Translations under genes and position numbers: made by a program | In this document: in pieces, positions 20,780 to 29,549 of the stretch | How positions within the stretch are numbered: the first letter of the stretch is position 1 | How the letters are laid out: each line of letters opens with the position of its first letter | Notes under the pieces: model-generated | What the model saw: the letters and a program-made list of their open reading frames with translations, nothing else | Told to the model about the DNA's origin: nothing | The model's database searches: none | Assembly: GCA_037893245.1 (NCBI GenBank) | Contig: JBAIAA010000531.1 | Span: forward strand, 2,356,001-2,420,000 | Direction of reading: 5' to 3' | Source: Crossaster papposus | Taxonomy: Eukaryota > Echinodermata > Asteroidea > Velatida > Solasteridae | DNA length: 64,000 nucleotides

Positions 20780-20914
20780 ATGTCAGACCGAGTGGACGAA
20801 GCAATCGATGTTACAGCAAAGATGCCCCTGGGCCCGGCTTCGCCGAAGCCATTGTACCGTCTGTTCGCGATCCGGCGCGACATCAATAACTGTCCACGTA
20901 TCCCTTACGTTTGA
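20780..20914 (+). CDS. Conserved 44-codon ORF, copy 1
   Basis: MSDRVDEAIDVTAKMPLGPA followed by SPKPLYRLFAIRRDINNCPR and IPYV, then TGA. The second copy (21960) keeps start, stop and length with a single Phe-to-Leu change, although the surrounding sequence also differs little. Not recognised as any known family. It could be a first exon, a micro-peptide or chance. Confidence 0.35.
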   Translation: MSDRVDEAIDVTAKMPLGPASPKPLYRLFAIRRDINNCPRIPYV

Positions 20915-21239
20915 TTGCCGCGATTTACATGTTAGTGTACATGACCCATGTACATGTACATGTACTATCGATATCGCGCACATATCCATAGAGCAAGGTA
21001 CCTAACTAACAACCTCATTTCTAAAACACAAACTTCCTTCAGTGCGCAAGCGTCATTATGCTTTTGACCTCCCTGTTGAATTATGTATAGAGGTCACGCG
21101 CTGAGATTAGAGCAGTTAAACAAGACGATGTTATCGAAGGTCATTGCGTGTATGGTACGGCGCACGTTAAAGGACGCCCGCATCGGCGGCCTACGCGCGC
21201 TGCATATACCGCGATTAAGATCGTCTTGCAAACAAGACT

Positions 21240-21660
21240 ATGACCGGCTATTCCAATGAACTCTCATAATAGCCGGTGTATGATCAGTGACCGGCTATTC
21301 CGATGGACTCTCATAATAGCCGGTGTATGATCAGTGACCGGCTATTCCGATAGACTCTCACAATATAGCCGGTGTATGATCAGTGACCGGCTATTCCGAT
21401 GGACTCTTATAATAGCCGGTGTATGATCACTAGTGACCGGCTATTCCGATGGACTCTCATAATAGCCGGTGTATGATCAGTGACCGGCTATTCCAATAGA
21501 CTCTCATAATAGCCGGTGTATGATCAGTGACCGGCTATTCCAGTGGACTCTCATAATAGCCGGTGTATGATCAGTGACCGGCTATTCCAGTGGACTCTCA
21601 TAATGGCCGGTGTATGATCAGTGACCGGCTATTCCAATAGACTCTCATGTATGATCAGTG
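21240..21660. repeat. Hairpin satellite array 2
   Basis: Nine units of the same ~50-bp repeat as array 1, one with a 3-bp insertion (GATCACTAGTGACC at about 21425). Confidence 0.95.
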
Positions 21661-21959
21661 ACCGGCTTAGATCTTCGCGATGCGGGGCGCCCTCTAACGT
21701 ACGCCGTAGACCACGCGCGAATAACCTTCGCTAAGACCGTCTTGTTTATCTGCTCTAATCGCTCGGAAAATTCCAAGCAGAATTGTTTTGCATTTGCATG
21801 CGCCTGTGACGTTGCGTGAAAAATCGCGTGACGTAACTTGCATAATCGCTGACTCACTGGTATAGTTTCTGTACGTCGCAGCGACGTGTGGACATAGTAT
21901 AAAATAGACCATGTGAGCGCGTCGCGTGCGTTGTTGTTATAGCGTTGTTTAGTGAAAAA

Positions 21960-22094
21960 ATGTCAGACCGAGTGGACGAAGCAATCGATGTTACAGCAAA
22001 GATGCCCCTGGGCCCGGCTTCGCCGAAGCCATTGTACCGTCTGTTGGCGATCCGGCGCGACATCAATAACTGTCCACGTATCCCGTACGTTTGA
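21960..22094 (+). CDS. Conserved 44-codon ORF, copy 2
   Basis: Same start, length and stop as the ORF at 20780, with one amino-acid difference (RLLAIRR versus RLFAIRR). Upstream TATAAAA is preserved. No homology recognised. Confidence 0.35.
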   Translation: MSDRVDEAIDVTAKMPLGPASPKPLYRLLAIRRDINNCPRIPYV

Positions 22095-22128
22095 TTGCCG
22101 CGATGTACATGTTAGTGTACATGACCCA

Positions 22129-22150
22129 TTAGGGTTAGGGTTAGGGTTAG
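22129..22150 (+). repeat. Interstitial telomere repeat (TTAGGG)3.7
   Basis: 22 bp of perfect TTAGGG repeat replaces a few bases of TGTACATG sequence present at the same point in copy 1 (about 20949). Confidence 0.95.
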
Positions 22151-22435
22151 TACATGTACTATCGATATCGCACACATAGTACCCATAGAGCAAGGTACCT
22201 AACTAACAACCTCATTTCTAAAACACAAACTTCCTTCAGTGCGCAAGCGTCATTATGCTTTTGACCTCCCTGTTGAATTATGTATAGAGGTCACGCGCTG
22301 AGATTAGAGCAATTAAACAAGACGATGTTATCGAAGGTCATTGCGTGTATGGTACGGCGCACGTTAAAGGACGCCCGCATCGGCGGCCTACGCGCGCTGC
22401 ATATACCGCGATTAAGATCGTCTTGCAAACAAGAC

Positions 22436-22835
22436 TATGACCGGCTATTCCGATGGACTCTTATAATAGCCGCGGTGTATGATCAGTGACCGGCTATTCC
22501 AATAGACTCTCATAATAGCCGGTGTATGATCAGTGACCGGCTATTCCAGTGGACTCTCATAATAGCCGGTGTATGATCAGTGACCGGCTATTCCAGTGGA
22601 CTCTCATAATGGCCGGTGTATGATCAGTGACCGGCTATTCCAATGAACTCTCATAATAGCCGGTGTATGATCAGTGACCGGCTATTCCAGTGCTCTCATA
22701 ATAGCCGGTGTATGATCAGTGACCGGCTATTCCAATGAACTCTCATATTAGCCGGTGTGTGATCAGTGACCGGCTATTCCGATGGACTCTCATAATAGCC
22801 GGTGTATGATCAGTGACCGGCTATTCCGATAGTGG
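22436..22835. repeat. Hairpin satellite array 3
   Basis: About nine units of the same repeat, including one with a CG insertion (GCCGCGGTG at about 22471) and one shortened unit near 22690. The array ends abruptly at GTGGCCGGGGTG. Confidence 0.95.
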
Positions 22836-22849
22836 CCGGGGTGTTAAGA

Positions 22850-23020
22850 AAATTATCCCTACTGATTAGGTGACCATAGGACAAATTCTGACCCCTACTG
22901 ACAATAAGGTGACCATTGGATCCAGAAACGTTTGAACAAAACTTATTCCTACTGACCATTAGGCGACCATAGGCCAAATACCAACCCCAACTAACCATTA
23001 GGTGATCATTGGCTATACCA
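22850..23020. repeat. Degenerate ~40-bp tandem repeat
   Basis: Four loose repeats of a unit built on CTACTGACCATTAGGTGACCAT. No coding content. Confidence 0.55.
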
Positions 23021-23314
23021 TAGAGAAAAGAACAGACAGTTTATAACTGTTTTTACTGTTTTTCCCCCTGTTTTTAAAATCTTAAATTCTTAAATTAGAG
23101 AAAAACACTTCTGGGAGTGTTAAAGCTACAAGCAGCAATTTGCCCATTCCGAACAGGCACATTCAACGGGAACTGCATAGAGACAGTGAAATTATTATCC
23201 TGCATCAAGTTTTGTATACTTTTCTTTGAGCAATTCCTGAGTTTGTTTTTTTAAGCAGCTTTTGCTGGCAGTCAAAGCAAAATCCCACAGTATTGCCATT
23301 CGTAGGTCTAGTAA

Positions 23315-23569
23315 TTATGTCATAGGTTTCCTATTTGGACCTACTCCATAAAAAAAAGGTTTGCAAGGCCCTGTCCATGTCGAACTGTACCAGTGGACTA
23401 ACATGGTCAAGTTGTCCTTGTCCGTCATCGTGACCTTTCCAATTTGAGGTCGCTGGCTTACATACTTAACATATAATGCAACAATCACACCTTCCTTTAA
23501 GGTGTCGAAATTGTCTACCATGGTGACTGTATTCACAGGAGGTTGCTTTCCCTGATCACCAATGATGAT
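23315..23569 (-). CDS. DUF7869-type gene, last exon
   Basis: Acceptor TTTTAATTCAG, stop at 23315. It reads IIIGDQGKQPPVNTVTMVDN, then GVIVALYVKYVSQRPQIGKV and LVHWYSSTWTGP. V..Y......PQIG.V......V...WY is the small beta-rich C-terminal module seen after the DUF7869 core. Function unknown. Confidence 0.6.
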   Translation of the reverse strand: MIIGDQGKQPPVNTVTMVDNFDTLKEGVIVALYVKYVSQRPQIGKVTMTDKDNLTMLVHWYSSTWTGPCKPFFYGVGPNRKPMT

Positions 23570-23836
23570 CTGAATTAAAAAGTAGAATAAAAAAGAGGCT
23601 GGAATGAGTCAAGTTTTACAGTTTGGATACGTAAACATTTTAGTTTATGTTTGCACAACGTCTATAGCTATACATCCAGTTTCAGTCAAGTTTAAAGTGC
23701 ATTAGTTGATAAGTATAGGGCCTAGTATAATAATCAGTTGGTATTATTGTTATCATTTTAAAATGGTTCTGTTAAAGGACAGCATATTTAGTAAGTAGTC
23801 TTTCTCAAACCAACAAAGAAAAGCTGAGTTACTTAC

Positions 23837-23974
23837 AGTTGGGCACACTGCTTGAATCTTGTCCTCAATCCTTCTTAACTCGTCAGGCACTAAGCAGTCT
23901 AGGGCAGGGACAGGTTGCTGCTGCTTGTGCTGCACGAGATCCATAAGTGGCCATGATTGTCTTCGGGGTGGTAA
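23837..23974 (-). CDS. DUF7869-type gene, penultimate exon
   Basis: Acceptor AAATTGTCAG and donor CCCAACT|GTAAGT. It reads LPPRRQSWPLMDLVQHKQQQ then PALDCLVPDELRRIEDKIQA. A linker exon in the right order and strand. Confidence 0.5.
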
Positions 23975-24269
23975 CTGACAATTTGTAAAATATAGATAAT
24001 ACGTACGTTCTATTAATATGTGTGTACAGAATTCGCAATGAAAAGAGAAAATCAATTTTTGCATAACTGGCGGCTATCATCATAATATGCCAGAACCTCA
24101 AGTTATAGGGGCCATTCAAAATTTTCAATGTTTTACTATTTCGACCAAGTGGGTGGGTGGGTCAAGGTAAATAATTGAAAATCGAAAAACAGCAAAAGGA
24201 AAACCAAACCACGTAACAATCTTCCTCCATGTCTGAAACAACTTCCCCCGTGAGACACTATCTACGAGC

Positions 24270-25375
24270 TTATGGCCCTGTCACACCAGAACGTTTTAGG
24301 CCAACGCGCGAGTAGCGCGTTAAAAATAGTTGATACGCTGGCAAACGCTGAACTTCCACACAAAAAGTCAAGTGGAACCGTGATTTCAGCGTGACCATAA
24401 CGCGTTGATTACGGGTTCATAGCGTTCGCCAGCGCGTAAATAACGCGTTAGTAACGCGCTTGACGACTGATGAACGACTGCCCAGCGCGTGAGTAGCGCG
24501 GTCCAACGCGCGCCAGCGTACGGCAACGACCGCATGATTAGTTGTATAAAAAGCCGACGCGCTACTAAAGTAATGACCCTGTCACACCAGAACGTTTTAG
24601 GCCAACGCGTGAGTAAAGTGTTGGAATTTCGGCAACACGCGAGTAAACGTTGACTAACGCTAGGCCAGTGTTCGCAACACGCTGAGCTCGTTACCCACAC
24701 GCTGTAAAACGCTGTCACACGCTGAGGCAAAAATACATTTTTCAACATACCTAAAATTTTCAGCGTTTGCCAGCGTGTGACTGCACACGCTGGCGGCGCG
24801 CAGGAAGGTCGTTACTCACGCGTCGAACGCGCTAGACGATCGTTACCAACCCACTACTCACATGTATTTTTACTATAAAGCAGTGATGCGTTCCTCACAC
24901 GCCGAGCGCGTTCCTCACACGCTACTCACGCGCTTGCATACGCTATGAACCCGTTATCAACCTGTATGGACACGCTGAAATCACGGTTCCACTTTACTTT
25001 TTCTGTGAAAGTTCAGCGATTGCCAGCGTATCAACTATTTTTAACGCGCTACTCATGCATTGGCCTAAAACGTTATGTTGTGGCAGGGCCATAACCAGCG
25101 TGTTGCCAGCGTACGCGAGCGTACACCAGCGTGTGAGTAGCGGGTTGATAACGATCGTCTAGCGTGTTCGACGCGTGAGTAACGAACCTCAAACGCGCCG
25201 CCAGCGTGTGTAGTCACACGCTGGCAAACGCTGGAAAAAATATGTTTTCCTCAGCTTGTGACAGCGTGTTGCTAACGCTGGCCTAGCATTGGTCAGCGTT
25301 TGCCAGTGTGTTGCCAAAATTACAACACGTTACTCACGCGTTGGCCTAAAATGTTCTGGTGTGACAGGGCCATTA
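24270..25375. mobile_element. Foldback element with GGCCCTGTCACACC termini
   Basis: The left end TATGGCCCTGTCACACCAGA is the inverted match of the right end TCTGGTGTGACAGGGCCAT, next to TA. The interior is made of permuted short motifs (ACGCGTTACTCACGCG, AACGCTGGC, CAGCGTGTGAC) in both orientations, with inner terminal copies near 24572 and 25065, so elements are nested. Same family as 40807-41967. It sits in an intron of the DUF7869-type gene. No ORF. Confidence 0.85.
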
Positions 25376-25460
25376 CATGTACACGCAAGAGCACAATGTA
25401 CATGTACATGTACAGCTGTATGTATATGTACATGTAGTAGTACAGTATGTATTATGTACC
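25375..25460. repeat. Low-complexity TGTACATGTA repeats
   Basis: Short palindromic TACATGTA-type repeats next to the foldback element's right end. Confidence 0.6.
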
Positions 25461-25907
25461 GGTTGCGGTATGTACTGTGTGTGTGATCCCACTGTGCAGA
25501 AACACCACGCGTTTGGAACGCAATGTGCGCCAATTATTATGTTGGCGAACGTTAGCAAAAACGGCGAACGTCATTCCGAGCTGTTCGCTGTTGGGCAGTG
25601 ACGTATTTTAAAGAAGGCAAAGAGGTTAGCAGTAGCAGGGTAGATTTGGGGGTTGTATTTCATAGTAAATATTGTTTAACTGGCCTGTCCGAAGTTTTAC
25701 GATCATGGATGCCGAGAAAAGCACGAAAAAACAGCGTTTGTTTTCAACCGGCGTTGGGCAGTTATTCTTATGTTATCTTTGTTTTTTCGCAATCGCCGTT
25801 CGCCGACCAAAAGTCGAAATTTTAAAACATTGAATATGTTGAATGGCCCCTTAATTATATGGATGTGTACAGTAGTTATTTGTACTGCTCAGTCACACGG
25901 CCCTTGG

Positions 25908-25945
25908 TTAAACCATAGAGAAAGGAATTCTCTATGGTTAAACGA
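25908..25945. repeat. Small palindrome around GAATTC
   Basis: TTAACCATAGAGAAAGGAAT is followed by its inverted complement (ATTCTCTATGGTTAA), with a related CCATAGAGAAAAG at 23024. Probably a short hairpin relic. Function not apparent. Confidence 0.6.
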
Positions 25946-26012
25946 AAACAGATGCTACAAAATATTCACATTAATATCAATCCTAGTACATGTACTATGG
26001 GTGCACAATTAC

Positions 26013-26180
26013 CACAATCAGCTTGTTCAAGTTAGACATGAATATCTTCCACCAATCCATTATGTATGGCTGAAATCGTCCAATGTAGGCAGAGGGCATG
26101 TCCTTCCTCAGAGCTTCTGGGTCCATCTTGTCCAAAGAAGGTTTGACCAACTGGGGCACCTCTTTAACGTCTGGAACTGT
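26013..26180 (-). CDS. DUF7869-type gene exon
   Basis: Acceptor TTGACACAG and donor ATTGTG|GTAATT. It reads TVPDVKEVPQLVKPSLDKMD then FQPYIMDWWKIFMSNL. VP.LV.P followed by a W-W-F helix is typical after the DUF7869 core. Confidence 0.6.
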
Positions 26181-26317
26181 CTGTGTCAAGACAAATGAAA
26201 CACCCAAAGAAATAGTAGCCGTCCGCTTATTTTTTTAACTGAGTAAATGTAACGGCGTAAATATAGTATTTGTCTGCTTTATTTAAGGGAGACAAGATAT
26301 ATTAAAAGAGATATAAC

Positions 26318-26592
26318 CTTCAGACAGAGAAGACCAAGAACATCTTCAACGCCTGGATCTTCGTTTTCCTCCGTTTGTGCCGGCTTTGGGCACCACTCGT
26401 CCGAAGACCATAGTCTGTAGTGCATTCTTACTCTGCCTTTTACAGACTTGAACCGGAAACAGTGAGGCTTGCTGTGATTGGCGAATGTACCATGCATGTG
26501 GGGGGCCAACCACTCCTTTATGTTGTACACCTCACGAACTTCGAAAGTAGAAATCTCTGGAGAGTAGCTCCCTCTTATAGTGGTGTATAGAT
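26318..26592 (-). CDS. DUF7869-type gene exon (HxKPHCFRFK block)
   Basis: Acceptor CTTGTATCAG and donor CTGAAG|GTTATA. It reads DLYTTIRGSYSPEISTFEVR, then VYNIKEWLAPHMHGTFANHS, KPHCFRFKS and MHYRLWSSDEW. Conserved V.D.K.WL.P......N.SKPH.FRF and YR.W...W are the second half of the DUF7869 domain. Confidence 0.75.
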
Positions 26593-26797
26593 CTGATACA
26601 AGAAAATAACATGTTAATACAAGAAATATAAGTGCCAGCGATTTAAACCTGCTATTTATAATTCTGAATTCATACACATTTGCTTTTAAATGAAACATCT
26701 AGAATACAGTAATTGTTGCGGTCAGTCCCTCTTCCTAATCACTCTAAATTAGAAACTTTATCACGCCACCCGGAAAGAATTATGACTTTTGCTTTAC

Positions 26798-26903
26798 CTT
26801 CCAAGGTGTATACATTGCTCTTTCTGATTTTAGTTGCAACTCTGGAAAACATTTGATCCACATCTTCATGCGTGTGGCCAACAGGCCAAAAATTGATGCA
26901 AAC
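26798..26903 (-). CDS. DUF7869-type gene exon (PVGHTHEDVDQMFS motif)
   Basis: Acceptor GTTTGGACAG and donor TTGGAAG|GTAAAG. It reads VCINFWPVGHTHEDVDQMFS then RVATKIRKSNVYTLE. (L/P)VGHTH.D(I/V)DQ.FS is the signature of DUF7869, a domain common in multicopy, probably transposon-derived animal genes. The two His and two Asp look like a metal or catalytic cluster. Confidence 0.85.
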
Positions 26904-27197
26904 CTGTCCAAACATACATTAAATTGTGCATGCAATAAGTTCAATTTAACAGCTGTGCAATAAAATGCATAGGCCTACAGAAGGAAAAAAATATATTAAA
27001 TATTTTTAGTCGATGTTTTAATTGCATCAGACTCCGGAGAGAGACTTTAATCGGTGTTTTCATGTTTTCACATAAAACACATTTTCTGTTTTTGTATATC
27101 TGATTGTTAGACTACATCTATCAACTTCATTTATTTTACAATAAAACAAAAAAACCACTTAAAATGTAACGTTTTATCTCGAGACCGGTGTACCTAC

Positions 27198-27239
27198 CTC
27201 TCTGAAAATGTTATACTCAACCAGCAAAGATGGTTGGTC
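27198..27239 (-). CDS. DUF7869-type gene, 5'-most exon found
   Basis: A 42-nt exon between CCTTCAG and AGAGAG|GTAGGT, reading DQPSLLVEYNIFRE, joins in frame to VCINFWPVGHTHE. L(V/A)..N.F.EV directly precedes the VGHTH motif in the family. The expected upstream D...ENKN exon is not seen. A poly-C tract (27480-27505) and a LINE begin soon after, so the 5' part is missing or displaced. Confidence 0.55.
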
Positions 27240-27610
27240 CTGAAGGAAAATGCTGTTTATGTCATGGTAACATCTACAACGCCTCCATATGAAAGGCTGG
27301 AACATCATCCTCAAGGACGTGGTTCCCCAGAAAACAAGAGACCATTTGGTCCAGTTGCTGACGTCGAAGTCTGGGGCAAGAAACTTCACCATATCAAGGT
27401 AGGTATAACGTTAGGCCTTGAGAATAATTAGGTAACTGTGGGTAGTCATATGGGCCTTAACACATATATGGTCTCCCCTCCCCCCCCCCCCCCCCCCCCC
27501 CCCCCGTTTTGGGGGACCAAAGAAGCGAACAAACGGCACATAGGTCCTAGCCTATAACTTATTTGTATAAATATAAGGCCACGAAATTATTAAATCTGGC
27601 AACTTTCAAA

Positions 27611-29500
27611 TTAAGTTGCCATTTTAATCACATACTGATTACGATCACTTAGGTACGACTTAAACCAATTAATTACAGAATATGACATGTTCATCCTTTC
27701 TAGTTTCTTTAGTAAGATTTCATGATCAACACAATCAAATGCTTTACTGAGGTCTATAAACACACTGCCTGTAACTTGTCTATTCTCCATGGCCGCAAAA
27801 CACTTGTTTGTTAAGTCATGTAGGGTGCTTTCAGTTGAGTGCAGGGGTATAAATCCTGACTGGCAACTAGGAATCAGATTGTTTTCATCAAGGTATCTAT
27901 ATACCGATGAGTGCACCCATCTTTCTAAAATCTTAGAGATAATTGGCAGTATAGAAATAGGACGATAGTTACCTGTACTACATTTATCTCCTCTCTTGTG
28001 AATAGGTGTTACTAAAGCATGTTTCCAATCTTTAGGGTATCGCTCACATCTTATAGACAGGTTAAAAATATGAGTTAAAGATTTAATGATATAAGGTGAA
28101 GCAATTTTAATCATTCTAACACTAATTCCATCCGGACCTGTTGCTTTCCCAACCGACATGGATGATATTTGCTTTCAAACAAACTCTTCTGTAATGTTAG
28201 GTACTACGCAATCTTCATCAACATAATTAAATATAGAGGCGTCAGTATTGTCATCTATTTCAAGTTCACGCAAAGGGTAATTTCCAGCAGTACGCTTGCC
28301 GATTGTGGAAAAGTGTTCATTTAATGTATCAGCAATGTCGGCGATATTGTCAATATTTTCCCTATTTTGGGAAGTAATCGAATTCGGTACAGTTTTTTGT
28401 TTCTTAGGGAGTACCTCCTTCAGAGTTTTCCACAGCATAGAAGAGTTGCTTTTATTTTCTTCTATGGTGGATGTGTAGTATTTACTTTTTTTACTGCGGA
28501 TTTTATTAGTTACATTGTTCCGCATGTTTTTGTATGAATCCCAATGAATTTGTAAGCCTGTGTGCTTAGCAATTTTGTGTACACGAACGCGCTGCCGCAT
28601 AAGTTTAAGAATTTCGCTATCGAGCCACGGTACTGAGGCACCCCGAATGCGTTTGGTTTTGACTGGCGCATGGAGGTTAATAATACTCATAAATATGAAG
28701 TACCATTTACCATGCATTATCCACATCATAACAACCAAAAACATCTTGCCATGGTGCATTACGGAGATCGTCCGTAAATGCATCACTGTCTATATTTTTT
28801 AGACATCGAAAATTTATTGAACGACCTTTCATTTTTGGTGTTTTCCAACTGTGTAGCTCATAAACAAGATAATGATCACTAATTGGGACTGGTAAAACAC
28901 CACAGTCCTTTATGAGCTCTGGGTTGGAACTAAAAATGAGATCGATGGTAGTTTTAGTAGATTCAGTGACACGTGTTGGGTCATGTATGAGTTTCGCCAT
29001 TTGGAACAAACTAAAGCAAGAAATAATTGGATTTGATTGCATACTATCGTATTCCTCTGAAACATCACAATTAAAGTCCCCAGTTGTAATAATTATTTCT
29101 TTACATTCACCTGAGGCCTTATTAAGGATATCACTCAGTTTTCCCATAAATTCGACAGAGCTTGAAGGAGGCCTATAAATAGAACTGATAAGCACAGGCT
29201 CTTTTTGTTTGCACTTAATTTCAACCCATATACACTCGACATCATATATTTCGAGATCTTCACGACGAGAGAACATTAGGGTATCTCGAATGTAAATTGC
29301 AACCCCGCCACCATGTCGGTTCCTGTCTTTTCTGACAATAGAATAATTTGGTAGAGTTATTTCGTCATCAGAGAGTGAGGCGTCGCAAAAAGTTTCGTTT
29401 AGACAGATGATGTCGAATGGATTTTTAGACATTACAATCTTAAAATGGTCAAATTTGTTTATGAGGCTTCTTACATTAAGATGGGCGAATGAGAAACCCC
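27611..29500 (-). mobile_element. Non-LTR retrotransposon 2 (endonuclease + partial RT), decayed
   Basis: Minus strand from right to left: FSFAHLNVRSLINKFDHFKI, DIICLNETF, RKDRNRHGGGVAIYI, ISSIYRPP, TTGDFNCDV and ISDHYLVYEL form the endonuclease. A frameshift near 28715 leads to VPWLDSEILKLMRQRVRVHK. A TGA near 28174 precedes GKATGPDGISVRMIKIASPY, FKKG-like THKRGDK, NYRPISILPIISKILERWVH and VFIDLSKAFDCVDH. The RT stops before its YADD motif at 27611, so the 3' end is missing. Same broad clade as element 1 but clearly diverged. Confidence 0.85.
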
Positions 29501-29509
29501 CGGAACTTT

Positions 29510-29548
29510 GATTGCAGATAATACCATCTGATTGCAGATAATACCATC
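29510..29548. repeat. Tandem 19-bp duplication GATTGCAGATAATACCATC
   Basis: Two direct copies abut the boundary between minus-strand element 2 and plus-strand element 3. Possibly a target-site duplication or slippage at an insertion point; no partner copy was found at the right end of element 3. Confidence 0.6.
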
Positions 29549-29549
29549 A

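Larger units (their letters stand above)
20484..21222. mobile_element. Inverted-repeat unit, copy 1
   Basis: The left arm (20484-20585; CTTAGATCTTCGCGATGCGG ... CTTGTTTATCTGCTCTAATCG) is an imperfect inverted complement of the right arm (about 21107-21222; GATTAGAGCAGTTAAACAAG ... GCGATTAAGATC). Arms are about 100 bp. The core carries a TATA box and a 44-codon ORF. A second copy lies at about 21665-22420. Foldback-type non-autonomous transposon or part of a composite satellite. Confidence 0.8.
21665..22420. mobile_element. Inverted-repeat unit, copy 2
   Basis: Near-identical to copy 1, offset 1181 bp, including TATA box, ORF (21960-22094) and both arms. It differs by a small deletion near 21778, scattered substitutions and a telomere-repeat insertion at 22129-22150. 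Confidence 0.85.

Noticed and set aside
20140-22835. CRISPR array (regular ~50-bp repeats with spacers)
   Set aside because: Eukaryotic context; spacers are not unique but near-identical, so it is a satellite.
25289-25601. ORFs rich in Cys/Thr/Val near 25.4 kb
   Set aside because: Translations of TGTACATGTA low-complexity sequence.
27234-27431. Plus-strand ORF MVLKENAVYVMVTSTTPPYE
   Set aside because: Overlaps the minus-strand DUF7869 exon and shows no family match.
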